Shown: positions 19,465-28,495 of the stretch, in pieces
Numbering within the stretch: the first letter of the stretch is position 1
How the letters are laid out: each line of letters starts with the position of its first letter
NCBI RefSeq assembly: GCF_011761985.1
Contig: NZ_JAASQT010000002.1
Span: 682,001 to 746,000, forward strand
Direction: 5' to 3'
DNA from: Brevundimonas terrae
GTDB taxonomy: Bacteria; Pseudomonadota; Alphaproteobacteria; Caulobacterales; Caulobacteraceae
DNA: 64,000 nt
Translations under genes and position numbers: made by a program
Notes under the pieces: model-generated
Databases searched by the model: none
Seen by the model: only the letters and a program-made list of their open reading frames with translations
Told to the model about the DNA's origin: nothing

Positions 19465-19488
19465 AGGGCGCTGTGAAAACAGCGCCCT
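19465..19488. terminator. Stem-loop between convergent egtD and the KGG gene
   Basis: AGGGCGCTGT-GAAA-ACAGCGCCCT is a perfect 10-bp stem with a GAAA tetraloop, placed 1 bp after the egtD stop. No long T-run follows on either strand, so it may act as a bidirectional weak terminator or as mRNA 3'-end protection. Confidence 0.6.
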
Positions 19489-19512
19489 GAAAAGTTGTTC
19501 TTTTGAAGCGGC

Positions 19513-19755
19513 CTAGTTTGGCTTGCGGTCTTCCGACTGCGCTTTGACGGCGTCTTTGTTGCGCGTGCCATGTGAGGCTTCGCCACCTTTGCGGCCAGCT
19601 TGCGCGGCCAGCGATCGGTCCTGAGAGAAGCTGCGCTTTTCCGAAGGAACGCTGGCACCACCCTTACGGGCAATCTCGCGCTGACGCGCCGGGTCCATAG
19701 ATGCAAATCCCCGCTTGGAGATGCCCGACGGTTTGCTCTGCACTGGATCGGCCAT
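19513..19755 (-). CDS. KGG-repeat stress protein (GsiB/YciG-like)
   Basis: 80 residues, hydrophilic, with repeated KGG/EKRSFS motifs (RGFASMDPARQREIARKGG, SEKRSFS, AGRKGGEAS). These are typical of small stress-induced KGG proteins. AGGAG lies about 8 nt before the ATG at 19755. A second, clearly related protein is encoded by the prophage at 36234-36422. Confidence 0.85.
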   Translation of the reverse strand: MADPVQSKPSGISKRGFASMDPARQREIARKGGASVPSEKRSFSQDRSLAAQAGRKGGEASHGTRNKDAVKAQSEDRKPN

Positions 19756-19900
19756 ACTAAGAACTCCTCTTGTAACTGTGCGGCTCACAGGACAGAAGAG
19801 ACAAGGATGGCTAAGGTTCCTTTTGGTAGATTTCAAATTTTCAACTTTAGCGTGACCCAATAGTCAAATATCTGAAATATTTAATATAATTAGTTGTAAC

Positions 19901-20629
19901 CTACGATGGGCCGGAAATATTTCCAGCCATCTTCGCGCTGTTCACTACCGCATCGCCCACAAAGGGATTGCTGCGGCGTTCATGGCCAAAGGTCGAGTGG
20001 GGACCATGACCGGGGATGAAGGTGACATCGTCGCCCAGCGACCAGAGCCGGCCAACAATCGAATTCACCAGATCCTCGTGCGAGCTTTGCGGGAAATCGG
20101 TCCGACCTACTGATCCCTTGAACAGAACATCGCCAACCTGAGCGAATCGCGCCTCGCGATTAAAGAAGATGACGTGACCGGGCGTGTGGCCGGGGCAGTG
20201 ATAAACCTCCCAGCGCGTCTCGCCCAAGCTCAGTACATCGCCATTTTCAAGCCAGCGGGTAGGGGTGAAACTACGTGCATCGGGCAAACCCCATTTCAGG
20301 CCTTGCTCGGGAATCGCTTCGATCCAGAACAGGTCCGCCTTGTGCGGGCCGATGATTTCGACGCCTGAAATCTGCTGCAGGTCCTGCGCACCGCCCGCAT
20401 GGTCAAGGTGGCCATGGGTAATCCAGATGGCTTCAAGGGTCAGGCCGCGTCGCTGGATTTCAGCATAAAGCGCTTCGGCCGAGGCACCCGGATCAATGAC
20501 TGCTGCCTTCAGGGTCTTGGCGCACCAGACAATGGTGCAGTTCTGCTGAAGCGGTGTGACGGGGCTGACGAGAACGCCAATCGGTGCAGTTTGCTGGTTC
20601 ATACCCATGAAATAGCGCCGCTGGGACAT
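19901..20629 (-). CDS. Metallo-beta-lactamase-fold hydrolase (glyoxalase II-like)
   Basis: About 242 residues. The MBL zinc motif THGHLDHAGG is present, with further ligands in YHCPGHTPGHV and IPGHGPHSTFGHE. VSPVTPLQQNCTIVW at the N-terminus is typical of the YcbL/GloB-related branch. It probably hydrolyses a thioester such as S-lactoylglutathione. Start choice is uncertain: TTG 20632, ATG 20629, ATG 20608 and ATG 20602 are all possible. It is divergent from tig. Confidence 0.85.
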   Translation of the reverse strand: MSQRRYFMGMNQQTAPIGVLVSPVTPLQQNCTIVWCAKTLKAAVIDPGASAEALYAEIQRRGLTLEAIWITHGHLDHAGGAQDLQQISGVEIIGPHKADLFWIEAIPEQGLKWGLPDARSFTPTRWLENGDVLSLGETRWEVYHCPGHTPGHVIFFNREARFAQVGDVLFKGSVGRTDFPQSSHEDLVNSIVGRLWSLGDDVTFIPGHGPHSTFGHERRSNPFVGDAVVNSAKMAGNISGPS

Positions 20630-20772
20630 CAAAGAAACCCGCCGCGCGTTGACGTAAGCGCCCCTTGTCTACATAAGGCGGGCTTCGAGGTGCCGCCTGC
20701 AGTGGGCGGTCCTTTTGCGTATTCCACTCGCGCGCCTTTCGGGCGTCGCCCCAGAGCGTCAGATATCCGACC

Positions 20773-22116
20773 ATGCAAGTCGTCGAAAAGTCGAACGAAG
20801 GCCTCAGCCGCGTGATCGCGGTGACCATTCCGGTAGCCGAGCTGAACGAAAAGCTTGAAGCCCGCATCAAAGAAGTCGCCCCCCAGATGAAGCTGAAGGG
20901 CTTCCGTCCGGGCAAGGTGCCGGCTTCTTATGTCAAGAAGACCTTCGGTCGCGACCTGATGGGTGAAATCGTCAATGCCGAGCTGAACTCCACCAGCCAG
21001 GGCGCTCTGGATGAACTGAAGGTTCGTCCGGCTGCTCCGGCCGAGATGAAGCTGATTTCGGACATGGACAAGGTTATCGCCGGTAGCGAAGACCTGACCT
21101 ACGAAATGTCGCTGGAAATCATGCCGGAATTCACTCCGGCTGATCCGAAGACCCTGAAGCTGTCGCGCCCGACCTACGAAGCTTCGGAAGAAGACATGGA
21201 CGAAGCCCTCAAGGAACTGGCTTCGCAAGCCAAGTCCTACGAGGACAAGAAGGGCAAGACCGTCAAGGCTGCTGAAGGCGACCAACTGACCATCGATTTC
21301 GTCGGCAAGATCGACGGCGTAGAGTTCGATGGTGGCGCTGCGACCGATGCCGATCTGGTCATCGGTTCGGGCCGTTTCATCCCGGGCTTTGAAGAGCAAC
21401 TGACCGGCGCCAAGGTCGGCGAAGAGAAGACCATCGAGGTCACCTTCCCGGAAGAATACCAAGCCGCCCATCTGGCCGGTAAGGCTGCGACCTTCGACGT
21501 CACCGTCAAGGCCATCAAGGCTGAAACTGAAACCGCTATCGACGACGAGTTCGCCAAGCGTATCGGCCTTGAGTCGCTCGACAAGCTGAAAGAGCTGCTG
21601 AAAGCCAACCTGAACCAGCAATATGCCGGCGCTGCCCGCTTCAAGCTGAAGCGCGCCCTGCTGGACGTTCTGGACGAAGCCCATGACTTCCCGCTGCCGC
21701 CGAAGATGGTGGAAGCCGAGTTTGAAGGCATCTGGGCTCAGGTGTCGGCTGACAAGGAAGCTGGCAACCTGCCGGAAGACGACGCCAAGAAGTCGGAAGA
21801 CGAACTGAAGGCCGAGTACAAGAAGATCGCTGAACGCCGCGTGCGTCTGGGTCTGGTCCTCGCCGAAATCGGCCGCGCCAACAATGTCGGCGTGACGGAT
21901 CAAGAGCTGTCGAACGCCATCATGGCCGAAGCCCGCAACTATCCGGGCCAGGAAAAGATGGTTCTGGACTTCTACCGCCAGAACCCGAACGCAGCCGCCC
22001 AGCTGCGCGCTCCGATCTACGAAGAGAAGGTCGTTGACCTGATCGTCTCGGTCGCCGACGTGACCGACACCCCGATCAGCAAGGAAGAGCTGCTCAAGGA
22101 CGAAGACGAAGCTTAA
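20773..22116 (+). CDS. tig: Trigger factor (ribosome-associated chaperone, PPIase)
   Basis: 447 residues. The N-terminal ribosome-binding domain carries GFRPGKVPASYVKK. The FKBP-type domain is around residues 160-245 (GDQLTIDFVGKIDGVEFDGG, FIPGFEEQL). The C-terminal chaperone arms end in an acidic tail. It binds nascent chains at the exit tunnel. Codon use is strongly biased, as in highly expressed genes. In Caulobacter relatives, clpP follows directly; here two extra genes intervene. Confidence 0.97.
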   Translation: MQVVEKSNEGLSRVIAVTIPVAELNEKLEARIKEVAPQMKLKGFRPGKVPASYVKKTFGRDLMGEIVNAELNSTSQGALDELKVRPAAPAEMKLISDMDKVIAGSEDLTYEMSLEIMPEFTPADPKTLKLSRPTYEASEEDMDEALKELASQAKSYEDKKGKTVKAAEGDQLTIDFVGKIDGVEFDGGAATDADLVIGSGRFIPGFEEQLTGAKVGEEKTIEVTFPEEYQAAHLAGKAATFDVTVKAIKAETETAIDDEFAKRIGLESLDKLKELLKANLNQQYAGAARFKLKRALLDVLDEAHDFPLPPKMVEAEFEGIWAQVSADKEAGNLPEDDAKKSEDELKAEYKKIAERRVRLGLVLAEIGRANNVGVTDQELSNAIMAEARNYPGQEKMVLDFYRQNPNAAAQLRAPIYEEKVVDLIVSVADVTDTPISKEELLKDEDEA

Positions 22117-22145
22117 TCGGCTTCATCTTTAACTAGAGAATATGG

Positions 22146-22180
22146 AAAGGGCGGTGCGAAAGCGCCGCCCTTTCTTTTTT
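22146..22180 (+). terminator. Terminator after tig
   Basis: AGGGCGGTGC-GAAA-GCGCCGCCCT with one G-U pair, followed by TTCTTTTTT. It ends the tig transcript before the paralogue pair. Confidence 0.9.
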
Positions 22181-22341
22181 ACCAGTGACCACGCTTGCCT
22201 ACAGTCGTTATTCAACATTTTCACAAGTTACATGATGACAAGATCTAATTTTCAAAGAAATTAAGATTGATGAAAATAGCAGTTGCTAACAAGCCACACT
22301 AGCGGATATCACTGGTATATATTTTAGGGGAGATGACCACG

Positions 22342-23292
22342 ATGTTTATCGCAAGCACACTGGCCGCTAGCCTGTTATTGAGCCCAGGACCTCAGGAGGT
22401 CGAATCTCCGGTGGCTGTTGATGATGTCGTGGTGTCGGCTCGTCAACTTGATGAGCAGGTCACTGGCTTTGTTCGAGATATCAATGTCCCTGATTTTAAT
22501 CTGAACGTAGCCCGTTGGCATTACGACATGTGCGTTAGTGTCGTGAACATGCAAAATGATGCAGCGCAGTATATTATCAACCGTGTTGCCGAAGTGGCGC
22601 TCGAGGTCGGTGTAAAAGCAGGTGATCCGGGGTGTTCCCCCAATGTGACGGTCATTGCGGCTGCAAACGCAACTGAGACAACAGGCCAGATTGTCAATCG
22701 ATACAGAAATACACTTCTACCCGATGTAAGTGGGGCGAGAAGATCGCGGCAAGCATTGGAAAAATTCGTTGAAAGCGATTTGCCTGTGCGCTGGTGGCAT
22801 ACTTCCATGCTTATTAACTCAGATACTGGGCAAGTCGCTTCAAAAATTCAGAACGATCATATAACTGGTTGGTATAATGCCGGGGGCATTGATTTACCTA
22901 TAAATTTTCCTAGGGTCGAGGTAACATCGACGTATCTTAGGACTGGTCTTAGATCAAATCTAACTAGCGCAATCATCATTCTTGATATGGAAAAGTTATC
23001 AGGCATCAGCGTGCCTCAGATTGCGGACTATATCTCCATGGTTGCACTAACTCGTGTCAATATGGACGCTGATTACTCAGGATATCATTCTGTTCTATCG
23101 CTCATGTCAGATAAGGACGTTCCTGGCCTGACAGAATGGGATATGGCGTATCTAAAGGCTATTTACAGCGCTGATATCACCCATAAACTTAAATCTCATC
23201 AGTTGACAGAATTGCGTTTCCTGATGGCGGATTGGCAAATCCGACGCCCTTTGAGGCGGCAGGAACAGAGTGTAGCAAGCGTAATGCCGTAA
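22342..23292 (+). CDS. Secreted protein of unknown function, paralogue A
   Basis: 316 residues. A short signal peptide (MFIASTLAASLLLSPGPQ) precedes VDDVVVSARQL and a conserved domain with two cysteines (DMCVSVVNM and GDPGCSPNVTVI), then LPVRWWHTS, and a C-terminal EWDMAYLKAIYSADITHKLKSHQLTELRFLMA. The pattern (Cys pair, RWW, DxxYLKALY end) recalls an uncharacterised exported family seen in Caulobacteraceae and sphingomonads. The function is unknown. ATG 22342 was chosen because AGGGGAG is well spaced for it and too close to the ATG at 22333. It is AT-richer than tig and clpP and is followed by a close paralogue. Confidence 0.8.
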   Translation: MFIASTLAASLLLSPGPQEVESPVAVDDVVVSARQLDEQVTGFVRDINVPDFNLNVARWHYDMCVSVVNMQNDAAQYIINRVAEVALEVGVKAGDPGCSPNVTVIAAANATETTGQIVNRYRNTLLPDVSGARRSRQALEKFVESDLPVRWWHTSMLINSDTGQVASKIQNDHITGWYNAGGIDLPINFPRVEVTSTYLRTGLRSNLTSAIIILDMEKLSGISVPQIADYISMVALTRVNMDADYSGYHSVLSLMSDKDVPGLTEWDMAYLKAIYSADITHKLKSHQLTELRFLMADWQIRRPLRRQEQSVASVMP

Positions 23293-23399
23293 TCGTACAA
23301 CTAAATCATTCGCTCTATTATTTGAGGTGGTAGTAATAACTACTAATTCTGAATAGGGCATATGAGCATTATTGACGCTAAGGTTTAGAGGTGACTGTG

Positions 23400-24362
23400 A
23401 TGTTGGTAGCAAGCGCTCTGGCCTCAAGCCTGTTATTGAGCCCGGGGCCACAGGAGGTTGAATCTCCGGTGGCGGTTGATGAAGTTGTGGTGTCTGCTCG
23501 TCAACTTGATGAGCAGGTCTCTAGCTTTGTCCGAGATATCAGTGTCCCTGATTTTAATCTGAACGTAGCCCGTTGGCATCGCGACATGTGCGTTAGTGTC
23601 GTGAATATGCAAAATGACGTAGCGCAATATATCATTGACCGAGTTGCCGAAGTGGCGCTCGAGGTCGATGTGAAACCCGGCGATCCAGGATGTTCGGCCA
23701 ATGTGACGGTTATTGCGACTGCAAACGCTAACGAGACAACGGGCGAGATTGTCAATCGATACAGAAACACTCTTCTACCCGATGTAAGTGGGGCGAGAAG
23801 GTCGCGGCAGGCATTGGAAAGATTCGCGGAAAGCGATTTGCCTGTGCGTTGGTGGCATATCTCCATACTGATTGATCCGGATACTGGGCAAGCAGCCTCG
23901 AGAATGCAGAACGGTCACATCACGGGTGAATATGCGGTCGGACATGAATCAGATGGCCTTAAATCTATAGTTGATTTTCCTTCGGTAGAGGTCAGATCAA
24001 CGAATCTTAGAAGCGGCCTTCGATCAGATTTGGCTAGCGCAATCATAATTCTCGATATGGAAAAGGTAGCTGGCATCAGCGTACCTCAGATTGCGGACTA
24101 CATTGCCATGATTGCTTTAACTCGTGTCAACATGGATGCTGATTACTCAGATTACAACTCAGTGCTTTCGCTGATGACCGACAAAGATATATTAGGTCTG
24201 ACGGAATGGGATATGGCTTTTCTTAGATCCATCTACAGTGCTGATCTTACCCATAAACTCAAATCCCATCAAATGGCGGAACTGAGATACCTGATGGCGG
24301 AGCGGCAGATTCGACGCCCTTTGAAGCGTCAGGAGCAGGTTGACGCGAAGGAAGTGCCATAA
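23400..24362 (+). CDS. Secreted protein of unknown function, paralogue B
   Basis: 320 residues, highly similar to the preceding gene over its whole length. It has the same signal peptide type, both cysteines, RWWHIS and the C-terminal DxAFLRSIYSADLTHKLKSHQ. Similarity is highest in the first 170 residues. The region after RWWH (NGHITGEYAVGHESDGLK here, DHITGWYNAGGIDLP in A) has diverged and differs in length. ATG 23400 has AGAGG about 8 nt upstream, mirroring paralogue A. It lies between tig and clpP and is probably cotranscribed with A. Confidence 0.8.
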   Translation: MLVASALASSLLLSPGPQEVESPVAVDEVVVSARQLDEQVSSFVRDISVPDFNLNVARWHRDMCVSVVNMQNDVAQYIIDRVAEVALEVDVKPGDPGCSANVTVIATANANETTGEIVNRYRNTLLPDVSGARRSRQALERFAESDLPVRWWHISILIDPDTGQAASRMQNGHITGEYAVGHESDGLKSIVDFPSVEVRSTNLRSGLRSDLASAIIILDMEKVAGISVPQIADYIAMIALTRVNMDADYSDYNSVLSLMTDKDILGLTEWDMAFLRSIYSADLTHKLKSHQMAELRYLMAERQIRRPLKRQEQVDAKEVP

Positions 24363-24470
24363 TCGACATCTTGTGTGCGGATGGCCTTGCATCGCCCTTG
24401 GTGGGTGATGATATCCTTATGAGCAAAGCGGGTGGCTGTGAGTCGCCCCGAGATTCTCGAAAAGGCCAAC

Positions 24471-25112
24471 ATGCGCGATCCGATCGATTACATCTCCAAC
24501 AACCTCGTTCCTATGGTGGTGGAGCAATCCAGCCGTGGCGAGCGTGCGTTCGACATTTTCTCGCGTCTGCTGCGCGAGCGGATCATCTTCCTGACCGGCC
24601 CGTTCGAGGACGGTATGGCCTCGTTGATCTGCGCCCAGCTGCTGTTCCTTGAATCGGAAAACCCGAAGAAGGAAATCAGCATGTACATCAACAGCCCCGG
24701 CGGTCAGGTGACGTCGGCGCTGGCGATCTACGATACCATGCAATACATCAAGTCGCCGGTTTCGACCGTGGTGATGGGTATGGCGGCTTCGGCCGGTTCG
24801 CTGATCCTGACAGCAGGTGAGGCGGGACAGCGTATTGCTCTGCCGAATGCCCGCGTCATGGTTCACCAACCGTCGGGCGGCTTCCGTGGTACGGCCTCGG
24901 ACATCGAGCGCCACGCCGAGGACATCATCGCCACCAAGCGTCGTCTCAACGAAATCTATGTGCACCACACCGGCCGCACCTATGAGGAAGTCGAGCGTAC
25001 GCTGGACCGCGACCACTTCATGACGGCCGAAGAAGCCAAGGCCTGGGGTATTGTGGACCACGTCTATGACCGCCGCATCCAAGCCGATGCTGACGGCGTG
25101 AAGGCGCCCTAA
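24471..25112 (+). CDS. clpP: ATP-dependent Clp protease proteolytic subunit
   Basis: 213 residues. The N-terminal loop contains [24 protein letters not shown]. The catalytic triad is visible as Ser107 (GMAASAGS), His132 (MVHQPSGG) and Asp181 (TLDRDHF). It forms the tetradecameric protease that partners ClpX encoded nearby. ATG 24471 matches the family start, although an upstream in-frame GTG at 24432 exists. In Caulobacter, ClpXP degrades CtrA and other cell-cycle regulators. Confidence 0.95.
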   Translation: MRDPIDYISNNLVPMVVEQSSRGERAFDIFSRLLRERIIFLTGPFEDGMASLICAQLLFLESENPKKEISMYINSPGGQVTSALAIYDTMQYIKSPVSTVVMGMAASAGSLILTAGEAGQRIALPNARVMVHQPSGGFRGTASDIERHAEDIIATKRRLNEIYVHHTGRTYEEVERTLDRDHFMTAEEAKAWGIVDHVYDRRIQADADGVKAP

Positions 25113-25134
25113 GCTAGACTATCAAGTCTGATTG

Positions 25135-25175
25135 TTCGGGGCAGCAGGGTTCACCTTGCTGCCCCGAATCGTGTT
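25135..25175 (+). terminator. Terminator after clpP
   Basis: A 12-bp stem TTCGGGGCAGCA / TGCTGCCCCGAA, extended inwards by a short second stem, with a weak downstream T-stretch (TCGTGTTT). It lies 22 bp after the clpP stop. Confidence 0.75.
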
Positions 25176-25209
25176 TGCTCTCCAATCGGGATTTGATGGA
25201 GGGTGGCGC

Positions 25210-25743
25210 ATGAGCCTGATGGATAACGGTCTGAAATATGGACTGGTAACGCGCATACTGCATTGGGGCATCGCCCTGCTTTTACTGTGGCAGGTGGGGG
25301 CTGTGATCGCCGGTGAGGTTTTGGGAGAAACCCCGTTTACCGATGCGATTGGCTCCACGCACAAGCCAGTGGGATTACTGCTGTTTGTTCTGGCAGTCGT
25401 TCGTGCGGTTTGGGGGCTTTTGAACCTGTCGCGCCGACCTAGAGCGCATACGGGCCTGATTGGCAAAATGGCTGTGGCTGGCCATCTGGCTCTCTATGGT
25501 CTGCTTTTGTTTGTGCCAAGCGTCGCTCTGATCCGCCAATATGGTTCGGGCCGCCCCTTTGATGCCTTTGGCCTAACGATCATGCAGGGCGGTCACGAGA
25601 AGATTGAATGGATGACCAAGCTGGGCGGCGATTTTCACGGCGAGTTCGCATGGGTCTTGGTCGCGATGATCGTGCTGCATCTGGGAATGGCACTGGTTCA
25701 CCAGTTTGTCTGGAAAGACGGTACGCTCAAACGTATCGCCTAA
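25210..25743 (+). CDS. Cytochrome b561 family membrane protein
   Basis: 177 residues with four hydrophobic segments and the b561 pattern. It begins YGLVTRILHWGIALLLLWQ (His), then STHKPVGLLLFVLAVVRAVWGLLN (His), GHLALYGLLLFVPSVALI (His), and EFAWVLVAMIVLHLGMALVHQF (His), giving the haem ligands. It is probably a di-haem quinone- or superoxide-linked electron carrier in the inner membrane. ATG 25210 has GGAGGG about 6 nt upstream. It is inserted between clpP and cicA. Confidence 0.85.
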   Translation: MSLMDNGLKYGLVTRILHWGIALLLLWQVGAVIAGEVLGETPFTDAIGSTHKPVGLLLFVLAVVRAVWGLLNLSRRPRAHTGLIGKMAVAGHLALYGLLLFVPSVALIRQYGSGRPFDAFGLTIMQGGHEKIEWMTKLGGDFHGEFAWVLVAMIVLHLGMALVHQFVWKDGTLKRIA

Positions 25744-25788
25744 ACCTTCATGGCGGCCAGATGCACTTTTTATGCTATCAGGCCGCCT

Positions 25789-26109
25789 ATGCAGTACACT
25801 AACGAAACCAGCGGGACCGTTGAGGTCGATGGCGAAATCTATGTTTGGGAAATTCGCCGTCAGCCGCGCCCCGTAGGCAAACGGGAATGGGAAGGGATGG
25901 CGATCACCCTTCGCCATCAGGAATACAAGCGCGAAGCCATCGTCGAGTTTCCGATGGTCTATCGCCCTAATGGCTCACCGAATCTGGAAAAACAGAAGGT
26001 TGATCTGGACGTCGTCAAGACCAGCGTCCGCTCGATCCTTGAAGCCGGATGGGAACCGGCTTCGCGCGGGAAGGCTGTCAATTTTGGCGTGGATGCCAAA
26101 GGCTATTGA
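25789..26109 (+). CDS. Small conserved-type protein of unknown function
   Basis: 106 residues, soluble, beta-rich at the N-terminus (GTVEVDGEIYVWEIRRQPR) and ending VKTSVRSILEAGWEPASRGKAVNFGV. No family was recognised. An in-frame ATG at 25750 would add 13 residues. It sits between cytochrome b561 and the convergent cicA gene, 5 bp from the cicA stop. Coding is supported by codon use and a balanced composition. Confidence 0.65.
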   Translation: MQYTNETSGTVEVDGEIYVWEIRRQPRPVGKREWEGMAITLRHQEYKREAIVEFPMVYRPNGSPNLEKQKVDLDVVKTSVRSILEAGWEPASRGKAVNFGVDAKGY

Positions 26110-26114
26110 TACAG

Positions 26115-26765
26115 TCAGGGGCGACCGGTGAAAACGCGGAAGCCCTTTTCCTCTGCCTCGGCGATCATTTGCTCGTCACCGGATGTGTCGCCATAGGCGG
26201 CGAGAATACGCACATCATCGCCATAGACCTCGCGGATACGCAGAACCTTTTGTTCGCGTCGGCAGTTTGGCGTGGCGAAGCGGCCGGTCAGTTTGTCGTC
26301 GGCGTCGAATTCGAACTGTGTGCCGATCAGGTTGTCGGCGTTGAGGCGACGTGCAAACGGTTCGATAGTCGTTTCGGGCGAGGCCGTAACGATCACTCGG
26401 TGTACGCCCTTCTTGCCCCATTCCTCCCAGCAGGCGAGGGCGTCGGGGCGCATGAAGTGCGCATAGACAGATGCGGCATAGCTTTCGGCCTCGTCGCTGA
26501 TTTGCTTGCGGCTTAGCCCCTTGAGGAACAGGTCAACCGATGCGGCCTTGATGGCACCGCGATCGCGATCAACGACATAACGCAGGGCAGCGGGAATCAG
26601 CTGGACCATACCTGCCGCCCACACCATCGGGCCGACGCGCCATTTCAGAAATGCGGTAAAGCTGTCACGAATCGACAGGGTGCCGTCGAAATCAAACGCC
26701 ACTATTTCCTTTGGCATTTCGCTTGTGCGAAAAGAGGACTGGCGCTTTGCGTCCGGATTACCCAT
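26115..26765 (-). CDS. cicA: HAD-IB family phosphatase, CicA-like
   Basis: About 216 residues. HAD motif I is VAFDFDGTLSIRDSF, motif II is VIVTASPE, and motif III/IV is ILAAYGDTSGDEQMI. The family is related to phosphoserine phosphatases. In Caulobacter, cicA lies between clpP and clpX on the opposite strand, and the arrangement here agrees. The physiological substrate is not known. The start is uncertain: ATG 26765, 26774 or 26717 (MPKEIVAFDFDG) are all in frame. Confidence 0.85.
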   Translation of the reverse strand: MGNPDAKRQSSFRTSEMPKEIVAFDFDGTLSIRDSFTAFLKWRVGPMVWAAGMVQLIPAALRYVVDRDRGAIKAASVDLFLKGLSRKQISDEAESYAASVYAHFMRPDALACWEEWGKKGVHRVIVTASPETTIEPFARRLNADNLIGTQFEFDADDKLTGRFATPNCRREQKVLRIREVYGDDVRILAAYGDTSGDEQMIAEAEEKGFRVFTGRP

Positions 26766-26970
26766 TTGTGACATTCCAATTATGTTCCGCATAATAACCC
26801 ATAGAGTGGCCGTTAAGTACGCCACGCTTGCTAATCGGGCTTGTGGCGGAACCTCTGATGGGTGATTGTTATTTTTTGAAGACTTTGATGCTTAGATTCT
26901 AGTGTCTAACATCAAGGAAGTCGCCTTTTCCCCCAATCCCGGTGGAGATGGCGGAGAGTGAGATGGGTCT

Positions 26971-28239
26971 ATGACCAAAGCCGCCGGTACCGACGCCAAA
27001 AGCACGCTCTACTGCTCTTTCTGCGGAAAGAGCCAGCATGAGGTCCGCAAACTGATTGCGGGCCCGACCGTGTTCATCTGTGATGAATGCGTCGAGCTGT
27101 GCATGGACATCATCCGCGAAGAACAGAAGATTACGCTCAAAACGTCGAAGGACGGTGTTCCGACACCGAAAGAGATTCGCGACGTTCTGGACGACTATGT
27201 GATCGGCCAATCGCACGCCAAGAAGGTGCTGTCGGTTGCCGTACACAACCACTACAAGCGCCTGAACCACGCGACGAAGAATTCCGACGTCGAACTGGCC
27301 AAGTCGAACATCATGCTGATCGGTCCAACCGGCTCGGGTAAGACCCTGCTGGCCCAGACCCTGGCGCGCATCATCGATGTGCCGTTCACCATGGCCGACG
27401 CTACGACCCTGACCGAAGCCGGTTATGTCGGTGAAGACGTCGAAAACATCATCCTGAAGCTGCTTCAGGCATCTGATTACAATGTCGAGCGTGCCCAGCG
27501 CGGCATCGTCTATATCGACGAAATCGACAAGATCAGCCGCAAGTCCGACAACCCGTCCATCACCCGCGACGTGTCGGGCGAGGGCGTGCAACAGGCCCTG
27601 CTGAAGATCATGGAAGGCACCGTTGCTTCGGTTCCGCCGCAAGGTGGTCGCAAGCATCCGCAGCAGGAGTTCCTGCAAGTGGACACGGCCAACATCCTGT
27701 TCATCGTTGGCGGTGCATTTGCCGGCCTTGAAAAGGTGATTTCGGCACGCGGCGAAGGTGCCTCGATCGGCTTTGGTGCCAAGGTCAAGGAAATCGACGA
27801 GCGTCGCATGGGCGAGGTCCTCAAGGAGGTCGAGCCTGACGATCTGATGCGTTTTGGTCTGATCCCGGAATTCATTGGCCGTCTGCCCGTTCTGGCCACG
27901 CTGGAAGACCTCGACGAAGCGGCGCTGATCACCATCCTGACCGAGCCGAAGAACGCTCTGGTCAAGCAGTACAAGCGACTGTTCGAGATGGAGAACGTCA
28001 ATCTGAGCTTCACCGATGACGCGCTGTCAGCGGTGGCCAAGAAGGCGATCACCCGCAAGACCGGTGCCCGCGGCCTGCGTTCCATTCTGGAAGGCGTGCT
28101 TCTGGAAACCATGTTCGACCTGCCCAGCTTCGAGGGCGTGGAAGAGGTGGTGGTCAATGCCGAGGTTATCGAGGGCCGCGCCCAACCTCTGCTGATCTAT
28201 TCGGAAACGAAGAAGAAAAAGGCCGATCCGGCAGCCTAA
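26971..28239 (+). CDS. clpX: ATP-dependent Clp protease ATP-binding subunit
   Basis: 422 residues. The N-terminal zinc-binding domain has Cys15, Cys18, Cys37 and Cys40. The AAA+ domain has Walker A GPTGSGKT at 118-125, pore loop GYVGEDVE, Walker [11 protein letters not shown] and sensor/RKH-region sequence. The ClpP-docking loop includes IGF. It unfolds substrates for ClpP. Confidence 0.97.
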   Translation: MTKAAGTDAKSTLYCSFCGKSQHEVRKLIAGPTVFICDECVELCMDIIREEQKITLKTSKDGVPTPKEIRDVLDDYVIGQSHAKKVLSVAVHNHYKRLNHATKNSDVELAKSNIMLIGPTGSGKTLLAQTLARIIDVPFTMADATTLTEAGYVGEDVENIILKLLQASDYNVERAQRGIVYIDEIDKISRKSDNPSITRDVSGEGVQQALLKIMEGTVASVPPQGGRKHPQQEFLQVDTANILFIVGGAFAGLEKVISARGEGASIGFGAKVKEIDERRMGEVLKEVEPDDLMRFGLIPEFIGRLPVLATLEDLDEAALITILTEPKNALVKQYKRLFEMENVNLSFTDDALSAVAKKAITRKTGARGLRSILEGVLLETMFDLPSFEGVEEVVVNAEVIEGRAQPLLIYSETKKKKADPAA

Positions 28240-28268
28240 GCCGTATAAAGCCATAGAAAATGTTGCAG

Positions 28269-28290
28269 GGCGGCTCGGAAACGGGCCGCC
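28269..28290 (+). terminator. Stem-loop after clpX
   Basis: GGCGGCTCG-GAAA-CGGGCCGCC with one G-U pair. Only a short TTGTTG follows, so termination may be partial, allowing some clpX-lon readthrough. Confidence 0.6.
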
Positions 28291-28356
28291 TTGTTGCATA
28301 TATGGCCCTATGAACCCATTGGGCCTTAGACTTCTGTGGGCCAATCCGGCGTTAAG

Positions 28357-28384
28357 CTTGAACCTGCGTGCGCACGTCCCACAT
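28357..28384 (+). promoter_or_regulatory. Candidate sigma-32 heat-shock promoter of lon
   Basis: CTTGAA at 28357-28362 is followed after 15 bp by CCCACAT at 28378-28384. This agrees with the sigma-32 consensus CTTGAA-N13/17-CCCCATnT except for one inserted or changed base in the -10. It lies 112 bp upstream of the lon start. Heat induction of lon is known in related bacteria; its use here is inferred. Confidence 0.55.
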
Positions 28385-28495
28385 AATCTTCCGAAATGCC
28401 GCAATGCGGGTCGAGTCGGGAAGGAGGGGCGGGTTGTTCCTTTTGATTGGCTTTGACGGGCCGGAGATTCACAAAGGCCCCAGAAAGTAAGCACC

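Noticed and set aside
20629..21903. Long frame antisense to trigger factor
   Set aside because: Complete antisense shadow of tig, without ribosome-binding site or recognisable domain.
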